A DNA stretch of 64,000 nucleotides, taken from the NCBI RefSeq assembly GCF_018139145.2, contig NC_059479.1, positions 3,720,001 through 3,784,000 of the forward strand. The letters run 5' to 3'. The position numbers and the translations under genes are program-made. This DNA comes from Gymnogyps californianus (lineage: Eukaryota > Chordata > Aves > Accipitriformes > Cathartidae). Shown here piece after piece: positions 52,182 to 64,000 of this stretch; within the stretch, counting starts at the first letter, position 1, and the number at the start of each line of letters is the position of its first letter. The notes under the pieces were generated by a model, which did no database searches, had not been told where the DNA came from, and saw only the letters and a program-made list of their open reading frames with translations.

Positions 52182-54462
52182 GATTCCATCGTGCCATAAT
52201 TCTTTTGTTTCTTTGTACAAAGCTTTTGATATTTAAAAATGAAAGGCACCAATATTCAAAAACTATTCAATGAGTTCCTGAGAGAAAGTTTTATTGTTTC
52301 AAGAACATTCATTACTAATCTCTCTCTATACACACATGTTGAAATCTCAGCAGAAAATAAGTCAGGCACTTCTAGATTATAGTCTTATTCGTAATAAGAA
52401 TTCTCTCTAATAGACAAGATAATTTTTCAGCACCCTATTTTAGGATTAGTGTTTTGTAAACATCAATGCCTATATAGCATACATTAAATATATCATAAGT
52501 CAGGCTGGAGTTTTAATTTTACACAACTAGCAGCTCATATATGATCAATCGCATAAAATGCTGAAGGTAAATGGTCCCAAGTATCTGAAAAGTATGATTA
52601 TCGTTCCGTAATAGTTGTAGCTAAATTGACAGAATTTTTGTGGGGGTTTTTCAGCAATGAGGGCTAACCTACAAAGATATGTGGGTTAATAAATTCTAAT
52701 GATAGGTAACTGAAGTCTCAAAGCTTGAAAATTGTACTTTTCCTAGATTTTTTTCATGTCAGTGTTCCACTGGCTCCAAGGCAGTGCACGGTGTCTCATG
52801 CTGTAGGAAGCAGCAAAGTGGCTGGGTTGGGGCCTCCCCTTTTGTGTTGTGGTTGACTTCAGTGAAAGTGTGTTCTGATGTTCAAACGTGTACATGGAAG
52901 CTGTTCAGGAACTGGCTTCTCTTCTATGACTCTACAAAAATGTCTGTCCCATTTCTTCTTAAGAAAGTTTACAGCCTCGAGGACCCTCGGTTACTCCCAC
53001 ATCTTCCTTCCCATCAGAAAAGGAAAATCTTGTCTCTCTATACACGAAACTGCCTATCCATCAAAATGCCATTTTAGTATACAGGGGTTTTACCCCAGAA
53101 CAAAAGGGAACAGAGAAAAACAGCGCAGTTAGTTTCAAAAGCAGAATAGGTAATTTACTTAAAGTTTGCATATGGAAATAAAGATACAGAGAAATACAGA
53201 AACATAGAGATTGTCAGGTTCAGAGCAGCCTCTTCAGCATCTTCCATGGGTTATTCCGGCTCTCCCTTAAAAATCTAATAAAGGAGGAAAAACATTGAAG
53301 TGTCTCTTTCAAAGATTTGACTCGTACCTTCACAATTCTGCAATCGGTAGAGTAAGAGAAGGTGATCTGGCCAGTTCGTGTCTCAGCCTTCAGAGGAGCA
53401 GGTTCATTGGTTGTGCCTGCAGTGCAGCACGTACCCCAAAGAAATGACTGCCAGCAGAGGAGCCGCAGTAGTGCAGCCTGGGTGGGCACAGTGCTGCAGT
53501 GCTCTCCTGGAGGAACCAACACGTCAGAAATGGGGTATGCCTCAGTGGGAGCCCCACTGCTAGTACGGCTAAACTGCTTGTAGCATGCAGACTATCTCAG
53601 GTCTTATCATGTGACACTGCACTGTGTAATATGGACACATCCTGGCTGATAAGTAGCTGTAGCATAGATTTAGAACGTTTGCATCACTAAGATGAGACTG
53701 TTTATCTAAAAAGAAAGATTATAACAGAAGAAATCCAGAAGGCAAAATAATACATACTAAACCTTGTTTTCCAGGCTGTTGAATCAATTTATAGTAGCGT
53801 GTGAGTGAGCAGGAACGTAACAGCATCTGGTAGCAATAAATGTTTCCTTTCCTGAGTTACCAAATTAGCTATGGGAAGGTGATTAGAAATAAAATATAAT
53901 GATTTCTGATAGAAATAGGTAACACTGCATGGGCTTTGAGATAAGAACTTGACAAATGTGTACAATAAATGCAAAACTGGTTTTGAAAAGGGTGGAGATT
54001 ACCATTTTCTATGTTGTGTGCCAAGATTTGTGCATTTCAAATGTTAGCAGTTGGCTTCTTTTCAAAACTGATAAATAATGATGTTTGTTGTGGAAACAAT
54101 TATCCTAAAAATAATTTAAAAGGATTGTATCCCCTTTTTGTTTGCCTATAAAGACCATATTCAATTTATATATAGACAGAAAGAGCTCCACTTGCATCTA
54201 TAAAACAGTTCTTAAATCATTCTAAATTATTGATGTGCACAAAGAACTCTTTCCGCTTTTGTTTGAAGTTTTATTTCTGCGGCGTTGTGCTTTCTAATTG
54301 TACTTTCAACTACTATGACATCTGTTATAGTTGTTTCAAAAACTTTCAATACTTTCCTTTTTTAATGATAGACAGTCTTTTCAAAGACAAACTGTCTTCA
54401 TTTTGAGCAAGAAAAATAATTAGTTGAAAAAAGATCACTGATTTGGCCGGGGAACTCACCAT

Positions 54463-54467
<5 letters not shown>

Positions 54468-54495
<28 letters not shown>
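54468..54495 (+). repeat. Poly(T) run, 28 bp
   Basis: Twenty-eight T residues followed by ACAAG. It could act as a very strong pyrimidine tract for an acceptor at 54500 (see the findings). It could also be the reversed tail of an unrecognised retrocopy. Confidence 0.9.
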
Positions 54496-54499
<4 letters not shown>

Positions 54500-57400
54500 G
54501 TCACTGTTTTATATGATTCCAGCACCTACTCAACAGAAAGCTGGCCAAGAAGAATTCATCTCTGCAGCAACTCAGAAACCATAGAGCATCAGCATATGTC
54601 TTTTGCTTCCCCGAGGAAATCCAGGACTTTATTCTACCAAAAAGAGTACCAAGAAGGTACTTCACAAACTGATAGTCTCTATATGTCTAACAGATGGAAA
54701 AGTAAGCTACTATTCCAAGCTGCTGTGCCCAACAATACAGGAAAAAAGCTCAGCAATTGGAGATGAGATTAATCCTTAAAAGTCTGCTTAGAAATCCTTT
54801 TTAATATAACTAGTGAAATGAATATGTGGTGCAGCAGTAAACTTAGTTCTAATGATCTATGACATAATTGCAATCTTATCTCTGGCATAAAAATACAGGA
54901 GACATTTAAAGCATCCCAGATTAGGAAAGCACAATGTAAAGACATTTCCTTGTCTTTTTTTCAAAAGAGAGTATTTTTCCCCTTAAGGTAGAATAGGCTT
55001 TCAGCTTTGAAAAATTTAAGTTCAGGACTCTGGTCCAGTTGTGGTACACCATAACTAACCTTTAAATTAGAAGTTGCCTAGAATTCATATAATAATTAAT
55101 ACAACGCTAGGGGATTTAATTGACCACAAGATTAAACTATTAAGGAAAAAATTTCATCCTAATTGAGAATTGAACCCCTACCCTTTATTCATTGAGTGTC
55201 TGCTCTGCCACTTGAGTCGTGAATTGGGGGTTAATTGACTGTCTAGAATCTCCCAAGGAGCAATTATTTCATATAATGGTGCTAACACGTACTGTAGTAA
55301 GGCAATTTTTAATGGCATCCTTTTTTCCCCTGGCTTTAGTGAGATTTCCTGAGGACAGCAAGAAAAGGTGCTGGATGTGGGGAAGGGAAGAAAGATGTAA
55401 ACAAAAAAGGACTTGGGGTTTCCTTTCAAGAGCCAATTGATAAAAACAGAAAAGGTATCGATATGGGTTCGCAGTTAGAATAAGACCTCAGCAATTTTTG
55501 ATTAAGAGACCCCCTAACCTCTGTGTCCTGTGGGTCACACTCAAATCCCAGCACTCTTCCATGTTTCTATTCAGACTCAATAGTAGTGGCCTGCAGTAAG
55601 ATCTCACATCGTTCTGACTGCATTTGAAGGTTTTGAACTCCACTGAATGCATCTCAGTTTTGTTGGACGGATGATTAATTAGTTTTAGTCTATGAACGAT
55701 GTTTTGCTCTCCAGTTTAAATATTTATGGCTACACTCTGTGACAGTGTCGCACTCCATGGGACAGAAGGCAGTGTAAAGAGGCAGGGATTTCCCCAGTGG
55801 CACAAAATCACCTATAGCTCTCAACCATTTTCATCTTGGCAGCTGTGACACTGAAGACATATTAGAGAATAAGAAGTGTGTCTGCAGTGACTTGACTCGG
55901 GCAGTCCTGGACCAAAAGAGAGACTGTTTGAGAGTCATTAGTTGCTTAAGACAACCTTGAATACTGCTTGGGCTGGACCAGCATTCATCTGCTGCAGCAC
56001 GGAGGAGGCTGTGAAAAAATAGTGTAATGCTGACCCTTCCTCCGACCGCTGCACTGGATTGGCAGTGTAGTTTGTTTCTCCTATGCAATTAACGTGTCCA
56101 TATTTTGAAAGAATATTGCTTCTAAGCCTGCGCGTCAGGTCTGAATGATTATCTTAGATCTTACCTTGGTGTAAGTGGTGACAATAATGTATGGTGTGAA
56201 TTCTCTTAATATTTCTTTTTTCTTTCTGTACCACCGTCTCATTGTATCTACTTTTTATTCTCCCTGTTCTCTATTTGATTTTTTTCAGTATGTAATTTTG
56301 CTGCGTATTTAAGTGACTTCTCTTTTTCAGTGTTTGTGGAATATAAATTCATTGATAAAAGTTCAAATCTGTGGCAAAATTACAATTCCCAGCTCTAGTT
56401 GTTATAAAGACTTAGGAATAACCTGTAAGTAATTTTACGTAAACTACTATAAAAATCATAAAAAGAAGGGGCTAGGCATACTTACATTTTTAACTTTTTG
56501 TATTTATTTGCTTACATGGTAATTAATAAAATTCATTACTTCATAGTAGATTTTTCTGCTTCATTAGTGCAAATTTGCAGAACTTTTCTAATTACTCTTT
56601 TCCTTTGAAGAATAAATAAGAGATAATATCAAAACTTTTTAACTAAATGAAGACTTAGTTATGGATACAGTTAGGCATTTTTATATTTAGGTATATTCTG
56701 GGTTTTAAATGTTTTTATAAAAGTGCCGTCTTTACAAATACTTGAAGAAACTGTCAGAATTTTGGAGAAAATATTTTTGTGTGGAATTATCAAAGATAAA
56801 AGGAAATGCAGAAAAGTTTAGCTTCTTAAACTTTCATTTTGAAAACTGATTTTAAATCCTATGGACAAGAAGAACTGACTTTGTAGGTAATTCATACTTA
56901 AAAATATGTAAAATCACTGTATACTTAGCGAAGTCTGACAAGAGGTCTGAAAAGGAGTAGCACCCCATAGCATTAAGGGTCCTCAGAAATAGGAGCAGTT
57001 TAAATACATTTTATGAACAGATACTTTTAATGTAGTGCTGTTTAACCATGTTAACATCTGAGAGGGGCTTTTGCAGTGTTACCGGTAGTTCACTATGCAT
57101 CTAGTAGGCAACAAATCTTAGCTGTATGTTGCTCTGCTCTGGGATATGGAGGAAGCTAGTGCTTTGCAAGTGCGGTGCGTAGGAATCCCCACAGGACAGA
57201 GATCACCCCAGCTCATCCAGTACCCCCTTGTGCTTGCGTGCAAGGTTGCAGAGATGTGACGAGTGGGTCAGCTAAGGTGGACAGGACTCGCTTCTACCGT
57301 AGCTCCTTGTTGCAGAGCGATGCATTGCGTTCACAGCTTAACTTCTGTTTCACATAAAAACATATGTGCTCATATGCCTTTTGCTTAGATTTGCATTCTG

Positions 57401-60400
57401 GTGAAATCCAGACCGCCAGCCAGTGTACGATCACAGACCCATAGGTTTCTACTAGAGAATGTAAAGCAGTGCAGTCAATTGCACAGAAGGGCAAGAAGAC
57501 ACAAGCATGAAAGCAGTGTTAGAAAGTCCAGGTGACTCCGTTGCACGTGCACTGAAGAGCTGTTACTGTAAAGGTGACTTGTGGATATACACACACACTT
57601 TGTAACCTGCTTTATCGGCAAAGGAGATTTGAAAGATACTCTTGTGCTTATTTAGTGTTGCAGAAATATCAGTAACATAATCTCTTAGGCTTTCTGGTTT
57701 TGCTGGAGGTGCTTTAGAAAGCTGAAAGTGTGGAGAGCAGGCATGGCACAGACTGTCTTCAGCTGGCGAAACTGTTTGAGACTCAAAAAATTATTATTTC
57801 CTCTAGCTTATAAACATTAGAGGTGAACAGGTAAAATAGATATAACAAATACAAAAGAAAGAGGGTTTTACAGTGTAATTCAGATTTCAGTTGGGTTTTA
57901 TAGTCACTCATTTTCATCTGGTCAGTAAAATCCTGGGGTAAAGACAGAGGAAACAAGATCTGATATTTCCAACATGAAAAATAAGTATAGTGTTTTCTGC
58001 AGTGTGAGGAAATAGTTGTCCCAGGTCCCATAATAACAGTCTAGGCTACCAAAGGCTGCCACCATCTGAGGAAGATGATGCTCTGGTGAAGAAATAGAGT
58101 AAGAAAGAACAGCATTTCCCATTGCTTCTGCCTTGGGAAGGAAAAACCTGGACATGTTCACAGTATGAACTAAGTGACAAAAGCAGTATTTTACACTCCG
58201 AGTGTGATTCCTGTACTGTTCTCACCTAGTTCTAACGTCTCACCTTTAAATATAATTCTGTTCCACGGTTTTCTCCACCTGCTATTTTCTAAAACTCGCA
58301 CGTGTCCCCAGTCCACATACACCATCATTCTTCAGTTACACTCTCTATGTACATTTTACCCTGCCAATTCAAGCTCTGTGCAGCACCCAGCTTGTTTGCC
58401 TGCCTGCCTTCTTTTTTGTCTCTTTATGTCTTTTTTTTCTACAGGAAACAAATAAATCCATATATTGGCACAGAAATCTCCAAGGTCAGAAACCTGTTTG
58501 ATTTTGGTGGGGTTTTTTAAAATTTATTTATTCTTTTTAAATAAGTACCACACTCCAAGAAAATTTTAACACTGTTAATGACTTCTAGGTAAGTTAGATA
58601 AGTGTACTTGACCTTCTGTAATATTGCTGTCTGCAGTTGGGTCAGATCAACGAAAAATCCAAAAGGCATCACATAGATTGGCTATGTCAGAAATAGAAAC
58701 TGCTGCTTTTAGAAATTCTGGTTTTTTTCCAATACAGACCCACAGTTCCCAGGCCTGCTCTACAACCGTTTGTTTACGTGCCTTGGCTTGATACTTGTTG
58801 GCGATTTTTCACACTGCATGTGCAAGTCTGGTGTGTAACTAAAGGTGGTGTGTAGTCACTGCTCTCATAGGAGTTAGTCCTGGCCTTACAAGCCGGGTGA
58901 GGTACATCCGTGCCATCCTTCCCTTTCTCAAGCAGTTTATTTGTACTTGCATTGCAAAATCACGTCTTGTACGAAGCCCCCAGTAAAGGCCAGTTAGCTC
59001 TTAAGAGCAGTTGCCACGGAATCATTTGGGTGGACTTGACCCTCAATCAAGGTTTCTTATGTCGTGGTAGAAAATGTGGATCAAATTTTCTTCTCATGTA
59101 AATTTGAAGTAACTGCTTGGAGTAAGTGGAAGCCCTCTGTATTGTTTCCTAGTAAGATCAGAAGCTATACATTGAAGGTATTCAGCATTGCTCGAGGAGT
59201 ACTTTAAATTATGTTGTAATTACGGTCAATTCATTTCCCTTTGGAAGCTTGCCTTTAGATGGGCATGGTCTGGCAAGCTTCTCAGTCAGTTAACAAGCAA
59301 ATAAAAACCCCAACAGCCCCCTCCCCGTGCTGCCATAAAGAAGTCTATTCTGAAAGTTATGTGGAGCTGTGGAAAGCAGCCATTCTGCTTCGAGCATGCC
59401 CTTGCGTGCAGCATTAGCCTTCACCTTTCTTTCACTGTTACTGGAGGAAGTAACTGATAGTGATCGACACGATTTCCTGGGCATAGTACATTCAGATTTT
59501 TATTATGATATTACCAGGACATATGTTTGTGGAAAGAAGATATATATATATCTATGTTTAGCCTCAGAATATAAACTCTGTAGAAATAGTATATTACCTG
59601 CATGAAACTGAAAATATAGGTGACACAGTGTACAGGAATTGGGCCCAGCTTTGCTTACAAATCAGCTTGATGATGAGGCTGCAAAAGTTATATTTTCACT
59701 GCTTTCACATACTGAATTTATTAGCTTCTTGAAATTGATTTTGGATGCCTTTCATTTGCCATTGGGCTGAAGTCAAAAGCAAAACGATGATACACCACAT
59801 TTTGCTCACTCATCTTTTTATTGCCCAACTATTGTTATTGAGTAAAAGACATTCAGTGTGTTTCCCAAAGGAGACAGAAAGCACATTTCATTTTCTTTTT
59901 AATTGACGAAAGTTTGACTGAATGCAAGTCCTGCAACCCTCAACTTCAATATCCAGGTGGCAGTTATAAAGGGGTAGAGGGGATGGGGACTGGGATTCAG
60001 TTTAGATCAGGGCTGAGAGCAGAAGCCAGAAGGGCTGTCAAACTTTGTACTGTTTTATTTGCTTGGAAGGAATGGTGCAAAGTTAATATCGATGCAGCGC
60101 TATGAAAGTGTTCAAGTAGTTATCTCTGGGAAGGTAATGTGAGCTCAGCAGTATCATTGCTTTGATCTTTGGTTAAAGTCTTACAAAACTAGATTGCTGT
60201 GTGATTGACAACCTTGTCAGAGAGTGAATGAAGACTGACACTCTAATATTGAAAACGCAGCGTTTACAAAACTTAAAGCCCGAGTTTTTCTCATGACGCT
60301 GCTTCTTTTGTGGAAGACTGAATTTCACATTTATTTTTAAATAAGTGTATACCTTGCTGGGTGCAGCTAAAACTTACGATTTTAGACTGCTGGCTCACAA

Positions 60401-60887
60401 ATACTTCTTGCCCTAATATTTGATGCAGATGTGTTTATAGCAACAGTGCTGTCATAATGTATTTGAAGAAGTAGGAGTTATTGTTTGAAGGCTTGAATGT
60501 GGTGGTATTTATCACAGCTCAATACCAAATAATGATTGATCCGACATGTGGGTGATCGACGCAGAGGTAGCAGGCTGTAGCTTGATTTGGGTAGTGTATC
60601 TGGCAGTTCCTGAGTGGGTCCGATACTAGGGTTAAAGGGTTTCCACCTTATAATCCTATCTTGAGGGGCTGTCTTCAGCTATTGCTTGTTCCTTGAATTG
60701 TCTCCTTAATATCCTCAAATGAACAGAGGCTACTAAAGGGAGAGTTAATTTGTGAAGTAGGCTTCTCCTTTCACGCCAGTAATCTGCTTAACTGCCAGCC
60801 CTCTTCCAGTCATACCTTTTTTTCTTTCTAACCAGTTTTAAATGTCCTGAGTTTGAAGTCTACCTTACCTTCTCTGCCACTTAGTCA

Positions 60888-60984
60888 GACCTGGGCAGCC
60901 AGCTGTCAGTGGCGCTGCTTGAGCAGGGCGTTGGACAAGATGACCTCCAGAAGTGCCTTCCAACCTCAACCATTCTGTGATTCT
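60888..60984 (+). mobile_element. CR1 LINE 3' end, relatively well preserved
   Basis: The block reads 'gacctgggcagcc', 'ggcgctgcttgagcagggcg', 'ttggacaagatgacctccag', 'aagtgccttccaacctcaac' and 'cattctgtgattct'. This is the classic CR1 3' tail, ending in the ATTCTGTG-type short repeat that CR1 uses in place of poly(A). It is closer to the consensus than the other CR1 fragments in the window, so it is probably the youngest. It is severely 5'-truncated and in the sense orientation relative to DACH2. Confidence 0.88.
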
Positions 60985-61291
60985 CGTCATCTCCCAGATG
61001 ATGTTCTGCTCTCCTGATATAGCCTTGATGCAGTGACTTCCCATCAAACTTGCCTCTCTGCTTTGGGAAGTCTCTCTCTTGGTCACGTCGGTACGGTTGC
61101 TCCCAGCCCCTGTGTCCAGCCTGCTGGTTAGCGCCAGGGCAAGCTGTTCTCCAACTGGCACCAGGGTGAAGCCTTGAGGTGTCACCTACCTATACTCTGT
61201 CCATCAAAGGCTGTACTCTGTGTGTACTTTTCCACACTTTCCTCAATTTGTTCTGTAAGTTGGACAAGATAATATATTTTGTTCAGCTAGC

Positions 61292-61307
61292 AAAAAAAAA
61301 AAAAAAA
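61292..61307 (+). repeat. Poly(A) run, 16 bp
   Basis: Sixteen A residues. No target duplication or retrocopy was recognised around it. Confidence 0.85.
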
Positions 61308-61721
61308 GGCCTTAAACAACTTCCACTCCTGTTTTTATGTGAAATGACATTAACTGCTATGATTTAAGTAATGTGTAAGAATGAACCAGATTGTGTCTAT
61401 TTCCACACGAAAATACCTTAAGCAAGGAAATGTCTCCCTAAAGTGATAATCCTGTATCATCCAGAGGTGTTAGCAAAGAGACTGTATTTATATGACGCAG
61501 TTCAAAAAATAGGCATCCAGAAGATTTTCACGGAAGGGGCTGATGAGCTGTGCTATAGGGCGTGGGAACTACTTGAATTGGCTTTACTGTCAAAGCCAGT
61601 GTTTTCTGAGACTACATCATCAGTTTTTCCTGACCTTCTGATTCTCAATTTACTTCAGTATTGTTAAATTCTGAATGCAGTTCTTTTCTTACCTCTTAGG
61701 TCATATACGTCTTATATGAAA

Positions 61722-61735
61722 GTGTGTGTGTGTGT
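61722..61735 (+). repeat. (GT)7 microsatellite
   Basis: Seven GT units, short and unremarkable, but a possible length marker. Confidence 0.8.
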
Positions 61736-64000
61736 AGCATTAAGTATCTATAGAAATATGCATAAACACTTGCAAACTGATATGTATGCAATACAATATC
61801 GTATCTTTATCTACTAAAGTATCCTTTATGAAAAACTATTAATTAAAAGCCAAGATTAAAGCCACTTTCATCAGCAATGCAACTTTACCGAATAAACCTT
61901 ACTTTTGACCATATTTTCAAAGTGGACATGTATAAGTCACGAGGATAATTACTTACCACTTTATCATTTGAAGTCTGCGAATGAGTGATTTCAGAATGAA
62001 AAGCGTATGTAGCTATGCTGATTATGCAGAATAAATTATTTTCAAACCCCACATCTATATCAGTACATTTTTTATTGTGCGGAAAATGCATGTCCACAAA
62101 AAAACAATGATCACCTAAATTTTGCTGTAAACATTTTTAAAATATATATCTGAAATTCCTTTTGGAAATGTCTACAGTCTACTTCCATATTGCAACACAT
62201 ATGATAAGACAATCTTGCTTGCAAGCCAGTGACGGTTTTTAAACAGTTTTCAAAATTGTACTGAATAATAGCTCATGTACAAAAATCGGTATGCTTTGTA
62301 TTTTATAACAAGCAGCTTAACATTTTCTAAGCTATGACAATTTTCTCCGTAGATAATTTTTAATGTAATAATAGGATTAGTTTAGCTGTCCCTATTTTTT
62401 TTATGTACGTAGGCACTGGTGGTATATTAGGAATACTTCTGAGTCATTCTAGTGCTGTCTTATTCCTTTCTTTAGTCTTTAGAGGTCTCTGTGGACGTAA
62501 AGGTTGTCGCTGTTGAAGGCTTTGTTCTCTTCTGTCTTGTCTTTTTTTTTTCCTTTCTCTCACTGCATGTACATGTGTGTACGTGACACCTAACGTAGAT
62601 ACTTAGGAACCAATTCTGTTGCTATGATTTTGATAAAGCATTTCTGGAACTTGCTGTATTTCGATTAAAGATTTACAGCTCTCCTTTTGCCTCAAACCTC
62701 ATTTTTAAAGGCCAGAAGAGAAAAGAAACCCCAAACCATAAACATGTTAAGTGAAATATCCATAGTACCTTCAGTTAATGGTATTTCCTTAAAGCAGATA
62801 AGTTACTGAGTCCCCTTTTAAAACCAGAGTGTTAATTTACTGTTTCCTTTCATCTGTTGAAATAATTACTTTTCTTTTTTGCCTTCAATAGTTTGTTCTG
62901 GTCGTTAACATTTCTGTAAAATTAAGTTTGAAAGGTGCTTTTAATGTTCAGATAGACTGCAGTGCACATTTGACTGTTAAAATCAACCTACTTAAGGCAG
63001 AACTAATGTTTAACACTCGCAGCTATTTGAAGTAGTTCACTGCCCAGTTTAATGGTGCTGCCAAGGGCAATGGTCACATTACTTGCTATTATATTTTGGG
63101 GGGTTTGTTATGCTGGCAATAAAGACAATCCATGATATTTCTGAAAACATTGGCTTAGATCTTAAAGACATCATTTTTCTGCTAACAAGCTATAAACTGT
63201 AATTTCTTGGGGAGCAGCGGGCACGAAACACTAACCCCTGCCTTTGGCCACATACTGCATTTAGGAGTCGTGGTTGCATGCTGCAGCGTTAGTGTCGAAT
63301 GACTTTTCCTGCAAGCTCTGTTGAAAAAGACATAATCAAACTGTACAAAAACCACGGGGATGGTCAACTGCAGTGGGAGAAGTGACCTTACATAATGGGA
63401 ATTGGATTTTTCCTTTTGTGTGGTATCAAGACAGTTTTAAGACATCTGCACTGGTAGGTGAAGAGCGACCCTGGGTAGCCCAGCCTGGGCTGACGGAAAC
63501 TTGGTGCAGGAGGGTGGGGGGGCACGGTGTGGAGACAACTTGGCTGCTGCATTGTGAACCATCTCAGTTGTGGTCACAGCCTGACCGGTAGCTTCTGTTT
63601 CATTGCATTTTTTTGTGGATTTTTCTGGTTTAGTTGCTACAAAAGTGGATGTCTCTGTCATGCGCCATTTGCAGTATAAAAATGCTCCTCCAGCCTTGCA
63701 TTGAGAATAGACCTTCCCAACGGCCGAATTCACTTTAAGCCATTCTGCTGCTAACACTTCCTCAATCTGTGGATTTTAGAATGTAGGTCAAATAAGGTTA
63801 TTTATGGGAATCTTCAGGCAAATAGTACAGAAGAAGATGTAACTAGTTCTTTGTGTAGTGGAGTTGATGGAAACTTTGCTTGAGTCTTCAACAAGTCTGA
63901 TGGGAAATGCATGGGGTAGGACTGCCCCAAGTAACCCGCAACTGAATGAGTGAGTAGAGCATATACATCATATCTGTTCCTATGTGAGGTTATGAATTTA

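Larger units (their letters stand above)
40678..64000 (+). other. DACH2: DACH2 downstream intron (partial)
   Basis: No exon matching the next expected DACH2 segments (EEVPVQIP, PGFPGPF-like, or the coiled-coil region) was found down to the window end. This is read as one intron of at least 23.3 kb. Recognised contents are an unnamed old repeat (44770-44850), a GC-rich block (44890-45110), a solo LTR (50434-51071), a CR1 tail (60888-60984), homopolymers and a speculative exon (54501-54701). The rest is AT-rich without identifiable elements. Confidence 0.8.

Noticed and set aside
55140..55215. tRNA-like Pol III A and B boxes on the minus strand (gtggcagagc and ggggttcaattc)
   Set aside because: The spacing of the boxes (about 34 nt) is too short for a normal tRNA and no acceptor stem pairs. 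It could be a tRNA-derived SINE relic, but it is not supportable.
58380..58410. TGCC tandem repeat
   Set aside because: Only about three units, within ordinary background.
1..64000. CRISPR arrays, operons, phage or plasmid functions, rRNA genes
   Set aside because: No regularly spaced repeats, no closely packed long genes and no rRNA sequence are visible. Introns and CR1/LTR elements show a vertebrate nuclear genome.

Overview
The window looks like vertebrate, most probably bird, nuclear DNA. It is AT-rich and almost entirely non-coding. It carries CR1-type LINE fragments in both orientations, very old MIR-type SINE remnants, and one solo LTR of a type I recognise from many bird genomes (my recall, not a database match). 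No bacterial, archaeal or phage gene organisation is visible on either strand.

The only gene I can support is DACH2 (dachshund family transcription factor 2) on the + strand. Four consecutive exons lie at 23787-23942, 26787-26959, 38581-38716 and 40597-40677. Each has an AG acceptor and a GT donor, and the reading phases join correctly (1-1, 1-0, 0-1, 1-1). They encode the central linker of the protein, between the N-terminal Ski/Sno/Dac DNA-binding box and the C-terminal coiled-coil box. Exons for those two domains are not in the window, so the flanking introns reach at least 23.8 kb upstream and 23.3 kb downstream. The 81-bp fourth exon is phase-neutral and resembles a DACH1 segment that, as far as I recall, the standard human DACH2 protein lacks. 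It is the most interesting coding observation here.

Layout: 1-23786 is upstream intron with CR1 fragments (about 6400-6762 minus, 15718-16080 plus), MIR remnants (21040-21750) and one copy of an unnamed old repeat (13700-13775). Then come 23787-23942 exon; 23943-26786 intron; 26787-26959 exon; and 26960-38580 a large intron with a pyrimidine tract (31040-31330), a C-tract/G17/CGCGCG cluster (31533-31586), a perfect small palindrome (28937-28961) and a minus-strand CR1 tail (37708-37925). After 38581-38716 (exon), 38717-40596 (intron) and 40597-40677 (cassette exon), 40678-64000 is downstream intron. That intron holds a second copy of the unnamed repeat (44770-44850), a GC-rich block (44890-45110), the solo LTR (50434-51071, 5-bp target duplication), a speculative in-phase exon (54501-54701) and a young-looking CR1 tail (60888-60984).

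I found no undescribed multi-gene system. The points worth a second look are the cassette exon, the candidate downstream exon, the antisense LTR insertion, the non-B-DNA tracts and a few intronic blocks that look like conserved regulatory elements. Repeat family names rest on recognition by eye.
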